Part shown: positions 14,385 through 22,547 of the stretch, in pieces
Position numbering within the stretch: position 1 is the first letter of the stretch
Layout of the letters: the number at the start of each line of letters is the position of its first letter
From: an uncultured Prevotella sp.
GTDB taxonomy: Bacteria > Bacteroidota > Bacteroidia > Bacteroidales > Bacteroidaceae
Assembly (NCBI GenBank): GCA_900318395.1
Contig: ONKL01000032.1
Coordinates: forward strand, 1 to 33,839
Direction: 5' to 3'
Length of the DNA stretch: 33,839 nucleotides
Position numbers and translations under genes: made by a program
The notes under the pieces: generated by a model
Told to the model about the DNA's origin: nothing
What the model saw: only the letters and a program-made list of their open reading frames with translations
Databases searched by the model: none

Positions 14385-14392
14385 CAAAGTTA
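14385..14392 (-). promoter_or_regulatory. -7 box of xth
   Basis: TAACTTTG on the minus strand, giving a predicted leader of about 17 bases. The -33 position lies within the heptamer array 14397-14433. Confidence 0.65.
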
Positions 14393-14396
14393 CAAA

Positions 14397-14433
14397 GAAA
14401 TTAAGAATTAAGAATTAAGAATTAAGAATTATT
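14397..14433 (-). repeat. Heptamer array between divergent promoters of xth and the ABC exporter
   Basis: Plus strand reads (AATTAAG)n, about five copies; on the minus strand this is CTTAATT repeated toward xth. It fills nearly the whole 44-base gap between the two -7 boxes and covers the -33 position of both. Confidence 0.8.
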
Positions 14434-14436
14434 TTG

Positions 14437-14444
14437 TAACTTTG
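14437..14444 (+). promoter_or_regulatory. -7 box of the ABC exporter operon
   Basis: TAACTTTG, 22 bases before the ATG at 14467. Confidence 0.65.
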
Positions 14445-14466
14445 CAGCAGAAATCGGCAAAAACGA

Positions 14467-16278
14467 ATGATTAAGACCCTATACAGACAGATACACGGCT
14501 ATTGGACGGCCACCATCCTTACACCCGTATGGACGGCGCTGGAGGTGCTGATGGACGTGCTGATACCCTACGTGACGGCCTCACTGATAGACAAAGGCAT
14601 CAATGCGGGAGACATGCAGAACGTGTACTACTACGGCACGATCATGCTGGGGATGGCGATGATGAGCATGGTGTTCGGCATTCTGGGCGGGAGATGCTCG
14701 GCCTACGCTTCGACGGGTTTTGCGGCCAACCTGCGATCGGCCATGTATCGCAACATTCAGCGGCTGGCCTTCTCAGACATCGACAAATACGCGCTCTCAG
14801 GACTTATCACCCGCATGACGACCGACGTGAACTCGCTTCAGACTGCCTTCCAACAGTTGTTGGGCGTGAGCGTGAGGGCTCCTTTCAAACTAGTGCTGTC
14901 CATCCTGATGTGCCTCGTGATCGACGCCAGGCTGTCGCTGGTGTTCCTCGTGGCACTGGTGATACTGAGCTTCTCGCTCTACCATATCATATCGCGAGTG
15001 GCGAAACTGTTCCAGCAGGTGTTCGTGAAATACGACGAGCTGAACCAGAGCGTGCAGGAGAACATCACTGCCATCAGACTGGTGAAGGCCTTTGTGCGCG
15101 AGGACTATGAGAACGAGAAGTTTGCGCGAGCAGCCGATAATCTCTACAAGCTGTATGTGAAGGCCGAGAGCCTGATGGCCTGGAACCACCCCATCATGAA
15201 CATGGTGGTGTATGGCTGCATCATCGCCCTGTCGTGGCTAGGTGCCCACTACATCGTGGAAGGCACACTGACCACTGGCGAGCTGACCTCGCTGTTCTCC
15301 TACGTGATGTCGATACTGATGTCGCTGATGATGCTCTCGATGATCTTCGTGATGCTCACCCAGAGTGCAGCCTCAGCCAAGCGCGTAGCAGAGATTATCG
15401 AAGAAGAGCCCGACATCGTGAATCCTGAGCACCCCGTCATGGAGATTGCCGACGGCAGCGTCAGCTTTGAGGGCGTGAGATTCGACTATGTGCGACGCAC
15501 TCCCCCCTCCTCACTCCCCACTCCTCACTCCTCACTTCATACTTCTCGAAAATCAGCCCTCTACAACGTGAGCTTCAGCATCGCAAGCGGTGAGACCATC
15601 GGCGTGATAGGCGGTACTGGCTCGGGCAAATCGTCGCTCGTCAACCTGGTATCGCGCCTCTACGATGTGTCGCAGGGCGAAGTGCGGGTAGGTGGCAGAA
15701 ACGTTAAGGAATACGATCTGACGGCGCTGAGAAACGCCGTGAGCGTGGTGCTGCAGAACAATATCCTCTTCTCAGGCACGATACTCGACAACCTGCGATG
15801 GGGAAACCCGCAGGCCACTGAGGAGGATTGCCGCAGAGCCTGCCAGCTGGCCTGTGCCGACGAGTTTATCGAGCAGATGCCCGAGGGCTATCACACACGT
15901 ATAGAACAAGGTGGAACCAACGTGAGCGGCGGACAGAAGCAGCGACTCTGCATTGCGCGAGCCCTGCTGAAACAGCCCCAGATACTCGTGCTCGACGACT
16001 CGACATCGGCCTGTGACACCGAGACCGACGAGAAGATCAGGAAGGCGATACACAGCCAACTGCCAGAGATGACGAAGATCATCATCGCCCAGCGCATCTC
16101 GAGCGTGCAGAGCTGCGACCGCATACTCGTGATGGACAACGGCATGGTGACGGGATTCGACACCCACGAGCAGTTGCTGAAGACCAACACGCTCTATCAG
16201 GAAATCTACGCCATACAGAAGGCAGACAAGGGAGACTTCGACCAGAAGGAAGGCAGCCAGAAAGGAGGTGACGCATGA
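14467..16278 (+). CDS. ABC exporter half-transporter with degenerate ATP site
   Basis: 603 aa. A six-helix exporter membrane domain (~1-320) precedes an ABC ATPase domain: Walker A GGTGSGKSS near 385, signature NVSGGQKQR, Walker B ILVLDDSTSACD. Two catalytic residues are substituted: the Glu after Walker B is Asp (LDDS), and the H-loop His is Gln (IIAQRISS). This is the pattern of the degenerate subunit in heterodimeric exporters such as TM287/288, BmrCD and LmrCD. The linker before the ATPase domain (~344-361, PPSSLPTPHSSLHTSR) is encoded by a heptamer array. The stop overlaps the partner gene by 4 bases. Substrate unknown: drugs, lipids or peptides are all possible. Confidence 0.93.
   Translation: MIKTLYRQIHGYWTATILTPVWTALEVLMDVLIPYVTASLIDKGINAGDMQNVYYYGTIMLGMAMMSMVFGILGGRCSAYASTGFAANLRSAMYRNIQRLAFSDIDKYALSGLITRMTTDVNSLQTAFQQLLGVSVRAPFKLVLSILMCLVIDARLSLVFLVALVILSFSLYHIISRVAKLFQQVFVKYDELNQSVQENITAIRLVKAFVREDYENEKFARAADNLYKLYVKAESLMAWNHPIMNMVVYGCIIALSWLGAHYIVEGTLTTGELTSLFSYVMSILMSLMMLSMIFVMLTQSAASAKRVAEIIEEEPDIVNPEHPVMEIADGSVSFEGVRFDYVRRTPPSSLPTPHSSLHTSRKSALYNVSFSIASGETIGVIGGTGSGKSSLVNLVSRLYDVSQGEVRVGGRNVKEYDLTALRNAVSVVLQNNILFSGTILDNLRWGNPQATEEDCRRACQLACADEFIEQMPEGYHTRIEQGGTNVSGGQKQRLCIARALLKQPQILVLDDSTSACDTETDEKIRKAIHSQLPEMTKIIIAQRISSVQSCDRILVMDNGMVTGFDTHEQLLKTNTLYQEIYAIQKADKGDFDQKEGSQKGGDA
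15499..15548 (+). repeat. Degenerate heptamer array inside the ABC exporter gene
   Basis: Consecutive 7-mers such as CTCCTCA, CTCCCCA, CTCCTCA, CTCCTCA, CTTCATA, CTTCTCG on the sense strand. They encode a Ser/Pro/His-rich linker between the membrane and ATPase domains. Confidence 0.65.
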
Positions 16279-18098
16279 GACAGCCCAGTTTCGGAGGACC
16301 ACGAGGACCAAGGGCGCAGGCTGGTTTCCAGAAAGCCAGCAAGGAGCAGCGGGCTACCCTGCAGAGAATGTTCACCTTTGTCATGAAGCACTACAGGTGG
16401 GCGATCATCGTGGTGCTGGTGTGCGTCTTCATCTCATCGATCACCTCGCTGATATCATCGCTGTTCACCAAGACGCTGATCGACGACTATATCGTACCGC
16501 TGACACAGGTGGAGAATCCGCAGTACCAGTCGCTGGCTCAGACCTTGTTCAAGCTGGCGCTCATCCTCTTCTTCGGCACCGTATGTTCATATACCTACAA
16601 CCGGCTGATGATCTACATCAGTCAGGGAACGATGCTCAGACTGCGGAAGGCCATCTTCGAGAAGATGGAGCACCTGCCCATCAACTATTTCGACCAGCGC
16701 CCTCATGGGGATATCATGAGCGTCTATACCAACGACGTCGACTCGCTGCGACAGATGATTTCGACGGCGATGGCACAGGTGTTCTCATCGATCATCACCA
16801 TCGTGGCCACATTTACCTCGATGATCGTGCTGAGCATCCCGCTGACGCTCGTAAGCGTAGCGATGGCGGTGGCGATGGCGATGACCACCACCCAACTGGG
16901 TAAGCGTTCGCGCAACTTCTTCCGCACGCAGCAGCAACGGCTGGCCCAAGTGAACGGCTTCATAGAGGAGATGCTAACGGGGCAGAAGGTCATCAAGATA
17001 TTCTGCCATGAGGAACAAGCCATCAGAGCATTTGAAGACATCAACGAACAACTGCGCGCCTCGGCCTGCAATGCCAACCGTATTGCCAATATCGTGATGC
17101 CCGTGAACGGCGGTATCAGCAACTTCGGATTCGTATGTCTGGCAGTTGTGGGAGCCACCCTCGCCATTAACGGATCGCTGGGAATGGTGACACTGGGAAC
17201 GGTGGTGGCCTTCCTGCAACTCAACAAGAGCTTCACGCGGCCTATCTCACAAGTGAGCCAGCAGATCAACTCGGTGCTGAATGCTTCGGTAGGAGCTGAG
17301 CGCGTGTTTGCATTAGGCGACGCCGAGCCTGAAGTGGACGAGGGAAAGGTGGAGCTGAAGGATGCGAAAGGCGACGTGGACTTCAAGGATGTAGATTTCG
17401 GATATACCAGCGCCAAACAAGTGCTTTTCGATATCGACATCAACACGAACCCCGGGCAGAAGATTGCCTTCGTGGGTGGAACGGGAGCAGGCAAGACCAC
17501 CATCATCAACCTCATCAATCGTTTCTACGAGATCCAGCAGGGAAAGATACTCTACGACGGCATCCCCATCACCGACATCAAGAAGGAGAGCCTGAGAAAG
17601 TCGATGAGCATCGTATTGCAGGAGACACACCTCTTTACGGGTACCGTCATCGACAATATCCGCTACGGGAAACTCGACGCCACCGACGAGGAATGCGTAG
17701 AGGCAGCCAAGCTGGTGGGAGCCGACGACTTCATCCGCCGTCTGGCCAATGGCTACAAGACCGTCCTCAACGGCGACGGCGGAAATCTGTCGCAAGGTGA
17801 GCGACAGCTGCTGGCCATCGCCAGAGCAGCCGTATCGAATCCGCCTGTACTCATTCTCGACGAGGCGACATCGAGCATCGATACCCGCACGGAAACCCTC
17901 GTGCAGAGCGGCATGGACACCCTGATGAGAGGACGTACCACCTTCGTCATCGCCCACCGCCTGAGTACCATCAGGAATGCCGACCAGATCATCGTGCTCG
18001 ATCATGGCCGCATCATCGAACAGGGTACGCACGAACAGTTGCTGGAGCAGAAAGGCAAGTATTACCTGCTCTATACAGGCAATGAACTAACGACATAA
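16275..18098 (+). CDS. ABC exporter half-transporter with canonical ATP site
   Basis: 607 aa. A cytoplasmic N-terminal segment is followed by six membrane helices (~35-330) and an ABC ATPase domain: Walker A GGTGAGKTT near 401, Q-loop VLQETHLF, signature NLSQGERQL, Walker B LILDEATSSID with the catalytic Glu, and H-loop IAHRLST. Motifs are complete, unlike the partner encoded upstream, so this subunit supplies the intact Walker B Glu and His. The two genes overlap by 4 bases (ATGA) and almost surely form a heterodimer in the inner membrane. Confidence 0.94.
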   Translation: MRQPSFGGPRGPRAQAGFQKASKEQRATLQRMFTFVMKHYRWAIIVVLVCVFISSITSLISSLFTKTLIDDYIVPLTQVENPQYQSLAQTLFKLALILFFGTVCSYTYNRLMIYISQGTMLRLRKAIFEKMEHLPINYFDQRPHGDIMSVYTNDVDSLRQMISTAMAQVFSSIITIVATFTSMIVLSIPLTLVSVAMAVAMAMTTTQLGKRSRNFFRTQQQRLAQVNGFIEEMLTGQKVIKIFCHEEQAIRAFEDINEQLRASACNANRIANIVMPVNGGISNFGFVCLAVVGATLAINGSLGMVTLGTVVAFLQLNKSFTRPISQVSQQINSVLNASVGAERVFALGDAEPEVDEGKVELKDAKGDVDFKDVDFGYTSAKQVLFDIDINTNPGQKIAFVGGTGAGKTTIINLINRFYEIQQGKILYDGIPITDIKKESLRKSMSIVLQETHLFTGTVIDNIRYGKLDATDEECVEAAKLVGADDFIRRLANGYKTVLNGDGGNLSQGERQLLAIARAAVSNPPVLILDEATSSIDTRTETLVQSGMDTLMRGRTTFVIAHRLSTIRNADQIIVLDHGRIIEQGTHEQLLEQKGKYYLLYTGNELTT

Positions 18099-18111
18099 AC
18101 CAGATAACATC

Positions 18112-19275
18112 ATGAAGGAGATCAAACGATTCATTACCATCACGCTGGTCTGCTGCGCCATCAGCACCACACAGGCCCAATTGGCAGAACCTTACTACAA
18201 ACTGCCAGACCCGCTGCTGATGAACGACGGGAAAACGAAGGTGGAGAGCCTCAGCGACTGGAACAAGAGAAGACAGGAAATCGGTGAGATGATCCAGGAA
18301 CTGGGCATCGGACGAAAGCCAGAAGTAAGTTCTGAGGCCGTGAAAGCGAGCATGAGGGGTGACACCCTCATCGTAGACATCACCGTCAACGGGGAGACGC
18401 TGACCTTGAAATCGTGTATCCACTACCCTACCACAGGGCAACCTCCTTACGCCCTGATGATCGGCACAAGCATGCTCTCGCTGCCGAAGCCGCTCTTTGA
18501 AAACCGCCCCATCGCCACGATGAACTATCACGAGGCGCAAGTGAACGATTACTCGCAATGGAAGCCTCATCACGAAAGAGGTGAGCACAACTTTGACCGT
18601 CTGTACCCAGAACTGAAGGATAACGGTGCCTACAGCGAATGGGCTTGGGGCTTGAGCCGCATCATCGACGGACTGGAGCAGCTGGGCGCAGAGAAAACGA
18701 AAATCGACGTGAAGCGCATCGGCGTGAGCGGCTGTTCGTATGCTGGCAAGATGTCACTCTTCTGCGGTGCCTTCGATGAGCGCGTGGCACTCACCATCGC
18801 GCAGGAGCCAGGTGGCGGAGGTGCTGCCTCATGGCGCTATAACTGCCATGTGGACAGTGTGGAGAATCTGGATCGCACGGACTATCACTGGTTCCTGGAA
18901 TCGATGCGCGAGAAGTTTCATGGCGACAGCGTGTTCCTGATGCCCTACGATCACCATGAGTTGGTGACGATGATCTGTCCGAGAGCCCTTCTCGTGCTAG
19001 GGAACACAGACTACAAATGGCTGGCTGACGAGAGTGCCTACGTCTCGCTGAACGCAGCCCGCAAGGTGTGGGAGAAACTGGGTGTCGCCGACCGTATGGG
19101 TTACTCCATCAATGGCGGGCATCCCCACTGTCTGTTGCCTGAGAGCCAATATCCTGAGGTGGAAGCCTTCATCGATAAATTCCTACTCCACCAGACAGAT
19201 ATCGACACAAGGGATATCCGTATCGCCCCGCAGGAGTTCAAAGAGAAAATAGATTTGAAAAAGTGGATAGAATAA
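18112..19275 (+). CDS. Secreted CE15-like glucuronoyl esterase / alpha-beta hydrolase
   Basis: 387 aa with a signal peptide (cleavage near TQA-QL, residue 23). The alpha/beta-hydrolase nucleophile is Ser209 in GVSGCSYAGKMSLF; the acidic region AQEPGGGGAASWR and the likely catalytic His337 in NGGHPHCLLP follow. The order GCSxxGK, E.GGGG..WR, HPH matches carbohydrate esterase family 15, which cleaves ester links between lignin and glucuronoxylan. The classic motif is GCSRxGK; here the Arg is Tyr, so substrate range may differ. It lies 13 bases after the ABC exporter genes, possibly in the same transcript, though the functions are not obviously linked. Confidence 0.75.
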   Translation: MKEIKRFITITLVCCAISTTQAQLAEPYYKLPDPLLMNDGKTKVESLSDWNKRRQEIGEMIQELGIGRKPEVSSEAVKASMRGDTLIVDITVNGETLTLKSCIHYPTTGQPPYALMIGTSMLSLPKPLFENRPIATMNYHEAQVNDYSQWKPHHERGEHNFDRLYPELKDNGAYSEWAWGLSRIIDGLEQLGAEKTKIDVKRIGVSGCSYAGKMSLFCGAFDERVALTIAQEPGGGGAASWRYNCHVDSVENLDRTDYHWFLESMREKFHGDSVFLMPYDHHELVTMICPRALLVLGNTDYKWLADESAYVSLNAARKVWEKLGVADRMGYSINGGHPHCLLPESQYPEVEAFIDKFLLHQTDIDTRDIRIAPQEFKEKIDLKKWIE

Positions 19276-19278
19276 TAA

Positions 19279-19304
19279 GATCCCCGCTCGGCTGAGCGGG
19301 GATC
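19279..19304. terminator. Bidirectional terminator between the esterase and ribH genes
   Basis: GATCCCCGCTC and GAGCGGGGATC form a perfect 11-bp stem with a 4-base loop, followed by ATATTTTAG. It separates convergent genes. Confidence 0.88.
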
Positions 19305-19309
19305 ATATT

Positions 19310-19780
19310 TTAGAACTTTGCCATCTTGATGGCGACTACTGCACATTCATCGCCCTTGTTACCCAAACGCCCACCAGCACGATCTTTCGCCTGCTGCAGG
19401 TCGTTGGTCGTAAGCAGTCCGTAGATAACGGGAATGTTGCTTGTGGCATTCAGGCGGGCGATGCCCTCTGTGACACCCTGACAGATATAGTCGAAATGAG
19501 GTGTCTCGCCACGAATAACGGAACCAAGGATGATAACGGCATCGTAACCGTCGTTGAGCGTCATCTGGTGAGCACCGTAGATCAGCTCGAAGCTTCCAGG
19601 AACGGTCTTCACATGGATGTTCTCAGGCAGGGCGCCATGCTTCTCAAGCGTAGAGACACAACCATCGAGCAGCGCCCCCGTAATCTCAGGATTCCATTCA
19701 GCCACAACGACACCGAAAATCATATTCGATGCATCGGGCACTTTAGAAATGTCGTAGTCGGAGAGATTCTTTGTTGCCAT
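19310..19780 (-). CDS. ribH: 6,7-dimethyl-8-ribityllumazine synthase
   Basis: 156 aa, the usual length. Motifs: [11 protein letters not shown] (phosphate and ribityl site), [28 protein letters not shown] with the catalytic His, and PVIYGLLTT. It condenses 5-amino-6-ribitylaminouracil with dihydroxybutanone phosphate, the penultimate step of riboflavin synthesis. It follows the TPR gene by 3 bases and shares its transcript. No other riboflavin gene and no FMN riboswitch is visible here. Confidence 0.95.
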   Translation of the reverse strand: MATKNLSDYDISKVPDASNMIFGVVVAEWNPEITGALLDGCVSTLEKHGALPENIHVKTVPGSFELIYGAHQMTLNDGYDAVIILGSVIRGETPHFDYICQGVTEGIARLNATSNIPVIYGLLTTNDLQQAKDRAGGRLGNKGDECAVVAIKMAKF

Positions 19781-19783
19781 AGC

Positions 19784-20467
19784 TTATTTTGCAGATACGC
19801 GCTCGATATAAGCGTCGATGGTCTGAGAAGCCATAGAGTTGAAGTACTTCTCCTTCACTGTCTGATAGAGCTTCAGAGCCTCATCGTTCTTACCCTGACT
19901 CTCGAGAATCTCACCAGCCTGAATTAGGAAAGTGGGTGAGAGTGAATTGTTGTCAGCCTTCTCGGCAGCCTTCTTCAGGTGAGAAACGGCATTATCGAGC
20001 TGGTTCAGGTGAGCATAAGCGTTACCAAGAGCGCCCTCAGCAGCAGGAGTAATCATCTGATCGTCAGCGCCATCATACTTCTCAAGGTACTTGACGGCAT
20101 CCTCCCACTTGTCGAGCTTGGCATAGCAAAGTCCGGCATAGAGATTAGCAAGATTACCTGCTTGAGTGCTGCTATATTCATCGGCGAGCTTGGCAAAGCC
20201 CTTAAAGTTGGCGCTGTCGCCATTAAGTGCCATCTCGAAATTGTTAGCTGCGAAATACTCCTGGCCCTTGGCAATAGCCGTGCTGGCCTTAATCTCATTA
20301 GGACCAGAAACGTAGGTCTTATAAAGAACGATACCTGCAATGATTACCACGAGCGCAATCACTACGCCGATAATTGCCTTCTTATATTTCAGGAAGAAGG
20401 CTTCACTCTGATTCAGGGACTCCTCCATTGTAGGAGTTGCCTGTTGTTGATTTGTTGTTTGTGCCAT
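19784..20467 (-). CDS. Membrane-anchored TPR protein (YfgM-like)
   Basis: 227 aa. A short cytoplasmic N-terminus (Gln/Thr-rich) is followed by one membrane helix at ~31-51 (AIIGVVIALVVIIAGIVLY). The rest is helical TPR repeats: GLCYAKLDKWEDAVKYLEKY, GNAYAHLNQLDNAVSHLKKA, AGEILESQGKNDEALKLY. This matches the TPR_21/YfgM type, which works with secretion or folding factors in the periplasm. It heads a two-gene unit with ribH, a pairing often seen in Bacteroidales. Confidence 0.85.
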   Translation of the reverse strand: MAQTTNQQQATPTMEESLNQSEAFFLKYKKAIIGVVIALVVIIAGIVLYKTYVSGPNEIKASTAIAKGQEYFAANNFEMALNGDSANFKGFAKLADEYSSTQAGNLANLYAGLCYAKLDKWEDAVKYLEKYDGADDQMITPAAEGALGNAYAHLNQLDNAVSHLKKAAEKADNNSLSPTFLIQAGEILESQGKNDEALKLYQTVKEKYFNSMASQTIDAYIERVSAK

Positions 20468-20508
20468 TATTATACTTATTTTTTTATTACTTACGCATAA
20501 ATCGGCTG

Positions 20509-20516
20509 CAAAATTA
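20509..20516 (-). promoter_or_regulatory. -7 box of the TPR-ribH operon
   Basis: TAATTTTG on the minus strand, about 41 bases before the ATG at 20467. The -33 position falls in the heptamer array 20525-20551. Confidence 0.65.
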
Positions 20517-20524
20517 CAAAAAAA

Positions 20525-20551
20525 ATAGGAATTAAGAGTTATGAGTTAAGA
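20525..20551 (-). repeat. Heptamer array upstream of the TPR-ribH promoter
   Basis: On the minus strand: CTTAACT, CATAACT, CTTAATT, CCTATTT. It lies 8 bases upstream of the -7 box. Confidence 0.7.
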
Positions 20552-20575
20552 AAATTTGCTGCCAACCCACATTTT

Positions 20576-20600
20576 TTCTTAATTCTTAACTCTTAACTTT
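20576..20600 (+). repeat. Heptamer array upstream of the recF promoter
   Basis: On the plus strand: TTTTCTT, then CTTAATT-type units AATTCTT, AACTCTT, AACTTTC. It mirrors the array at 20525-20551 on the opposite strand and covers the -33 position of the recF promoter. Confidence 0.7.
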
Positions 20601-20611
20601 CAAATTCTTTG

Positions 20612-20619
20612 TACCTTTG
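20612..20619 (+). promoter_or_regulatory. -7 box of recF
   Basis: TACCTTTG ends only 4 bases before the recF ATG (20624), so the transcript would start at or very near the start codon (leaderless). Confidence 0.6.
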
Positions 20620-20623
20620 CCCC

Positions 20624-21721
20624 ATGATTCTCGAAAAACTGTCTATCATCAATTACAAAAACATAGCTGCAGCCACTTTGGAACTGTCGCCAAAAATCAA
20701 TTGTCTGATTGGTCAGAACGGTGTCGGCAAGACCAATGTGCTGGATGCCATCTATTTCCTCTCGTTCTGTCACTCAGCCAATAACCCCGTCGACTCGCAG
20801 CTGATCAGGCATGGTGAGGAATTCTTCATGCTCGAAGGCTGTTATGATGAGGATCTGACTATCACGGCATCGATGAAGAAAGGCACGAAAAAACACTTCA
20901 AGCGCAACAAGAAAGAGTATAAGCGGCTGTCGGAGCATATCGGACTGATACCCATCGTTGTCGTCGCCCCTTCGGACACTTTGCTGATAGAAGGCGGCAG
21001 CGAGGAGCGCAGAAGACTGATGGATCTGGTCATCTCTCAGTATGACCGCACCTATATCGATGCGATGAACCGCTACAACAAGGCCTTGCAGCAGCGAAAT
21101 GCATTATTGAAACTGGAGGAAGAACCTGATCTTGACGTGATCAGCTTGTTTGAAGAGCAGATGGCCATCGAGGGCGAGAACATCTACCAGCGACGAAAGG
21201 CCTTTATCGAAGAGCTGACACCTATCTTCCAGCATATACACGAGACTATCTCGGAGAATCGTGAACAGGTGTCGCTCACCTACACGTCGCATTGTCAACG
21301 AGGCCGTCTGTTAGACGTCATACAGCGCGATCGCTTCAAGGATCGTGCCGTAGGCTATTCGCTACATGGCATCCATCGCGACGATCTGGAGTTTGCGCTG
21401 GGAGACCATCCAATGAAGCGTGAAGGCAGTCAGGGACAGAACAAGACTTTCGTGATAGCCCTAAAACTGGCACAGTTCGACTTCCTGAAGCGCACGAATT
21501 CGAAGACTACCCCACTACTGTTGCTCGACGATATCTTCGACAAGCTCGATGCCCGTCGTGTGGAACAGATTGTAAAGCTCGTGGGCAGTGATGATTTCGG
21601 ACAGATCTTCATCACGGATACCAACAGGGAGCATCTGGACCAGATACTGGCAAGCAGCGAGCACGACTACCGCATCTTCCACGTGGAGAATGGGGATATA
21701 AACGAAATCAAGAGAAAATAA
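20624..21721 (+). CDS. recF: DNA replication/repair protein RecF
   Basis: 365 aa from the ATG at 20624 (MILEKLSIINYKNI, as in the family); a TTG at 20609 lies upstream of the -7 box and is rejected. SMC-like ATPase motifs: Walker A GQNGVGKTNVLDA near residue 32, signature region SQGQNKTFVIALKL, Walker B LLLLDDIFDKLD. RecF binds gapped DNA and helps load RecA with RecO and RecR. The next gene, 5 bases on, is DUF721/DciA-like, a pairing frequent in many bacteria. Confidence 0.95.
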   Translation: MILEKLSIINYKNIAAATLELSPKINCLIGQNGVGKTNVLDAIYFLSFCHSANNPVDSQLIRHGEEFFMLEGCYDEDLTITASMKKGTKKHFKRNKKEYKRLSEHIGLIPIVVVAPSDTLLIEGGSEERRRLMDLVISQYDRTYIDAMNRYNKALQQRNALLKLEEEPDLDVISLFEEQMAIEGENIYQRRKAFIEELTPIFQHIHETISENREQVSLTYTSHCQRGRLLDVIQRDRFKDRAVGYSLHGIHRDDLEFALGDHPMKREGSQGQNKTFVIALKLAQFDFLKRTNSKTTPLLLLDDIFDKLDARRVEQIVKLVGSDDFGQIFITDTNREHLDQILASSEHDYRIFHVENGDINEIKRK

Positions 21722-21726
21722 GGAAT

Positions 21727-22017
21727 ATGTTCAGAAAAGACGTACAACAACTAAGAGACCTGATTCTGAGAAACTTACGGGCACAAGGATTGGAGACTCC
21801 CCTATTGCAGAAACGGCTCATCGACTCGTGGCCAGAGGTGGCTGGAGAGCTTGTGGCCAGTTACACCCAAGGGCTATTTATCAAGAATCAGACATTGTTC
21901 GTGCATCTTACAAGTCCCGCCTTGAGGGCTGATCTGATGATGATGAGGACAGAACTCGTGAAGAAGCTAAATGCACACGTGGGAAGTCAAGTAATAGCTG
22001 ACATCAGGATCAACTAG
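21727..22017 (+). CDS. DUF721 (DciA-like) protein
   Basis: 96 aa. It matches DUF721: SWPEVAGELVASYTQGLFIKN, then LFVHLTSPALRADLMMMRTELVKKLN and a C-terminal VIADIRIN. DciA-type proteins help load the replicative helicase DnaB in bacteria lacking DnaC; in Bacteroidetes the short DUF721 proteins next to recF are plausible equivalents. Its stop TAG overlaps that of the convergent cyclo-ligase gene within a shared CTAG (22014-22017). Confidence 0.88.
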   Translation: MFRKDVQQLRDLILRNLRAQGLETPLLQKRLIDSWPEVAGELVASYTQGLFIKNQTLFVHLTSPALRADLMMMRTELVKKLNAHVGSQVIADIRIN

Positions 22018-22547
22018 ACTACCTCATCGACTGCCATATCGTATTCATCTGTTGGCACTTCGGCAACTTTCTGGAAGTCGAAACAGACACCGACAGTATG
22101 TATTTGCGGAAATGATTCCAACCCTCGGAGAAAACGATCGTAATAGCCCTTTCCTCTACCCAAGCGATGCCCCAAGGAATCGAAAGCCATACCTGGCACC
22201 AAGATCATCTCGATAGAAGTATAGTCAGTGAAGCGTTCACCAATAGGCTCCATGATATGAAAAGCACCTTCCTCAAGATCGCTCTGCCCCGTGTAACGTC
22301 GCAATTCCATCGTTGCATCGTCGAGCACCTTCGGCAACAGGAGTGTCTTCCCTTCAGCCACAAGATCATCAACCAACTGATGTGTATTGACTTCATCAGG
22401 CAAGGAATAAAAAGCCAGAACAGTATGAGCCTCAGCCAAAAGAGGCTTCAAACGCAGAATAACAGAAAGCGACAGTTCATCCAGCTGCTGCTGGGTGAAT
22501 TGCCGCTTGAGTTCGCGCATCTGCTGTCGCAGTTCTGATTTAAGCAT
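22014..22547 (-). CDS. 5-formyltetrahydrofolate cyclo-ligase
   Basis: 177 aa from the ATG at 22547 (MLKSELRQQMRELK). A longer frame to 22601 lies inside the protease gene and is not needed. Motifs: AFYSLPDEVNTHQLVDD, the phosphate-binding VPGMAFDSLGHRLGRGKGYYD. It converts 5-formyl-THF to 5,10-methenyl-THF with ATP. It overlaps the upstream S41 protease gene by 8 bases and is the last gene of the long minus-strand operon. The usual symbol in other bacteria is ygfA/yqgN; none is assigned here. Confidence 0.93.
   Translation of the reverse strand: MLKSELRQQMRELKRQFTQQQLDELSLSVILRLKPLLAEAHTVLAFYSLPDEVNTHQLVDDLVAEGKTLLLPKVLDDATMELRRYTGQSDLEEGAFHIMEPIGERFTDYTSIEMILVPGMAFDSLGHRLGRGKGYYDRFLRGLESFPQIHTVGVCFDFQKVAEVPTDEYDMAVDEVV

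Noticed and set aside
19310-20516. FMN riboswitch in front of the ribH operon
   Set aside because: The leader is only about 40 bases and shows no riboswitch motifs; the first gene is a TPR protein.
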